A DNA stretch of 5,816 nt from Campylobacter sp. (lineage in GTDB: Bacteria; Campylobacterota; Campylobacteria; Campylobacterales; Campylobacteraceae), in contig JAFVMP010000042.1 of the NCBI GenBank assembly GCA_017506845.1, forward strand, positions 1 to 5,816, read 5' to 3'. The translations under genes and the position numbers were made by a program. Positions within the stretch are counted from its first letter, which is position 1. Each line of letters opens with the position of its first letter. The notes below the pieces were generated by a model. It was given only the letters and a program-made list of their open reading frames with translations, made no database searches and was not told where the DNA came from. Shown here in pieces: positions 4,914 through 5,816 of this stretch.

Positions 4914-5816
4914 TTAATGTAAGCTCTCAATATAACTCATAGCGCTAAGTGCAGCTACAGCACCATCAGCAGCTGCGCTAACTACTTGCTTAGGAGCATC
5001 TTGTCTTAAATCGCCTGCAGCAAATAAACCTGGAGTTGATGTTTGCATTTTTAGATCTACTTTTACCTGGCCAGTTGGTAAGATATCGCAAATAAAGTTA
5101 TCACCATCTTTTAATACTTCATTTCTTACATTTAACCCAACAAAAGTAAATATACCTGGCACTACTAAATCTCTTATACTTCCATCGGCTAGCTTGATTT
5201 TAACGCCTTTTACTCCTGCAGTGCTATCTCCATAAACTTCTTCTATTCCAGCATTTAAGATTAGTTCGATTTTTTCATTTTTCTTAACTTTTTCAACTGA
5301 ACTTGGAGCTGCTCTAAATGTATCACGGCGATGGATTAGATATACCTTTGAACAAATTCTAGATAAATACTCTGCTTCTTCAATTGCTGTATCGCCACCA
5401 CCTAAGACTGCTACCTCTTTATTTTTATAGAAAAATCCATCACAAGTAGCACAAGTACTAACGCCTTTACCAAAGAATTCATCCTCTCCTTTAAATCCTG
5501 CTCTTTTTGGAGTTGAACCAGTACATACGATTACAGCTTTAGCTTGTTCAGTTTTACCACCTTCTAAAGTGATAGTAAAGCTTCCATCGCTATTTTTAGC
5601 TACTTTTTCTACACCAGCCATCTCATGTTTTAAGCCAAATCTAGTGCATTGCTCAAGCCATGGAGCCATAAAACTCATACCATCCATAACAGTAGCAACG
5701 CCAGGATAGTTCTCCATCTCAGAGCTACTTGTAATTTGACCGCCTGGCATACCTCTTTCAAACATTACTACATTTTTCAATCCACCGCGAGTAGCATAAA
5801 GTCCTGCACTAAGACC
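4914..5816 (-). CDS. trxB: Thioredoxin reductase, 5' end outside the window
   Basis: This FAD enzyme reduces thioredoxin with NADPH in the cytoplasm. The frame stays open through the right edge, so 300 residues are visible and roughly the first 11 (the beginning of the FAD-binding GGGPAG motif) are missing. The visible part starts [12 protein letters not shown], as expected just after that motif. The redox pair is CATC at visible residues 122-125, followed by the NADPH-binding [10 protein letters not shown] (139-148) and HRRDTFRA (162-169). The C-terminal FAD motif is GLFAAGD (273-279). All key residues are intact. A TTG at 5780 is in frame but internal and not a real start. Thioredoxin reductase is important for oxidative stress defence in microaerophiles. 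A terminator follows directly. Confidence 0.96.
   Translation of the reverse strand, partial: GLSAGLYATRGGLKNVVMFERGMPGGQITSSSEMENYPGVATVMDGMSFMAPWLEQCTRFGLKHEMAGVEKVAKNSDGSFTITLEGGKTEQAKAVIVCTGSTPKRAGFKGEDEFFGKGVSTCATCDGFFYKNKEVAVLGGGDTAIEEAEYLSRICSKVYLIHRRDTFRAAPSSVEKVKKNEKIELILNAGIEEVYGDSTAGVKGVKIKLADGSIRDLVVPGIFTFVGLNVRNEVLKDGDNFICDILPTGQVKVDLKMQTSTPGLFAAGDLRQDAPKQVVSAAADGAVAALSAMSYIESLH

Noticed and set aside
5778..5780. TTG as start codon of trxB
   Set aside because: The frame continues upstream to the window edge and encodes the expected FAD-binding region, so the real start lies outside the window.
1..5816. CRISPR array, tRNA/rRNA genes, insertion sequence or prophage ends
   Set aside because: No regularly spaced repeats, no cloverleaf or rRNA-like stretches and no transposase or integrase frames are seen on either strand.

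Overview
The window is AT-rich and densely coded. It looks like chromosomal DNA of a Campylobacterota species, most likely Campylobacter, possibly of the fetus/hyointestinalis group. That placement is an inference. It rests on base composition, TATAAT-type -10 boxes without clear -35 boxes, a Campylobacter/Helicobacter-type flagellin tail, a Campylobacter-style sigma-54 promoter, and the trxB-dapB-purF gene order. All full-length genes lie on the minus strand, so transcription runs from right to left.

Right half (2694-5816), housekeeping block: the 3' part of trxB (thioredoxin reductase) ends in a strong intrinsic terminator. Next is dapB (lysine/diaminopimelate synthesis). purF (first step of purine synthesis) begins one base after the dapB stop, so the two are probably translationally coupled. 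A perfect 10-bp hairpin follows purF.

Middle (1418-2622), the most interesting part: a promoter with the sigma-54 GG-N10-GC spacing (2604-2622) drives two unrecognised genes. The first (1972-2568) encodes a secreted protein of 198 residues with a signal peptide and a DxNxDxxxD calcium-type loop. The second (1530-1961) encodes a cytoplasmic-type protein of 143 residues. Both start behind an identical 11-base ribosome-binding leader, and an intrinsic terminator closes the unit at 1418-1456. In Campylobacter sigma-54 mainly serves flagellar genes, so a flagellum-linked or flagellum-coexpressed role is the leading hypothesis. Neither sequence shows a recognised domain that proves it.

Left-middle (611-1529), a scarred intergenic region: it holds the last ~36 codons of a flagellin gene (minus strand) with its terminator. 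Directly head-to-head with it is the last ~34 codons of a ThiS-like sulfur carrier gene (plus strand). The 5' ends of both are missing at the shared junction, so this looks like a deletion or rearrangement scar. The rest is AT-rich sequence with hairpins and no supportable gene.

Left edge (1-610): the N-terminal 203 codons of a GlnD-like nucleotidyltransferase-fold protein whose first catalytic aspartate position is a serine.
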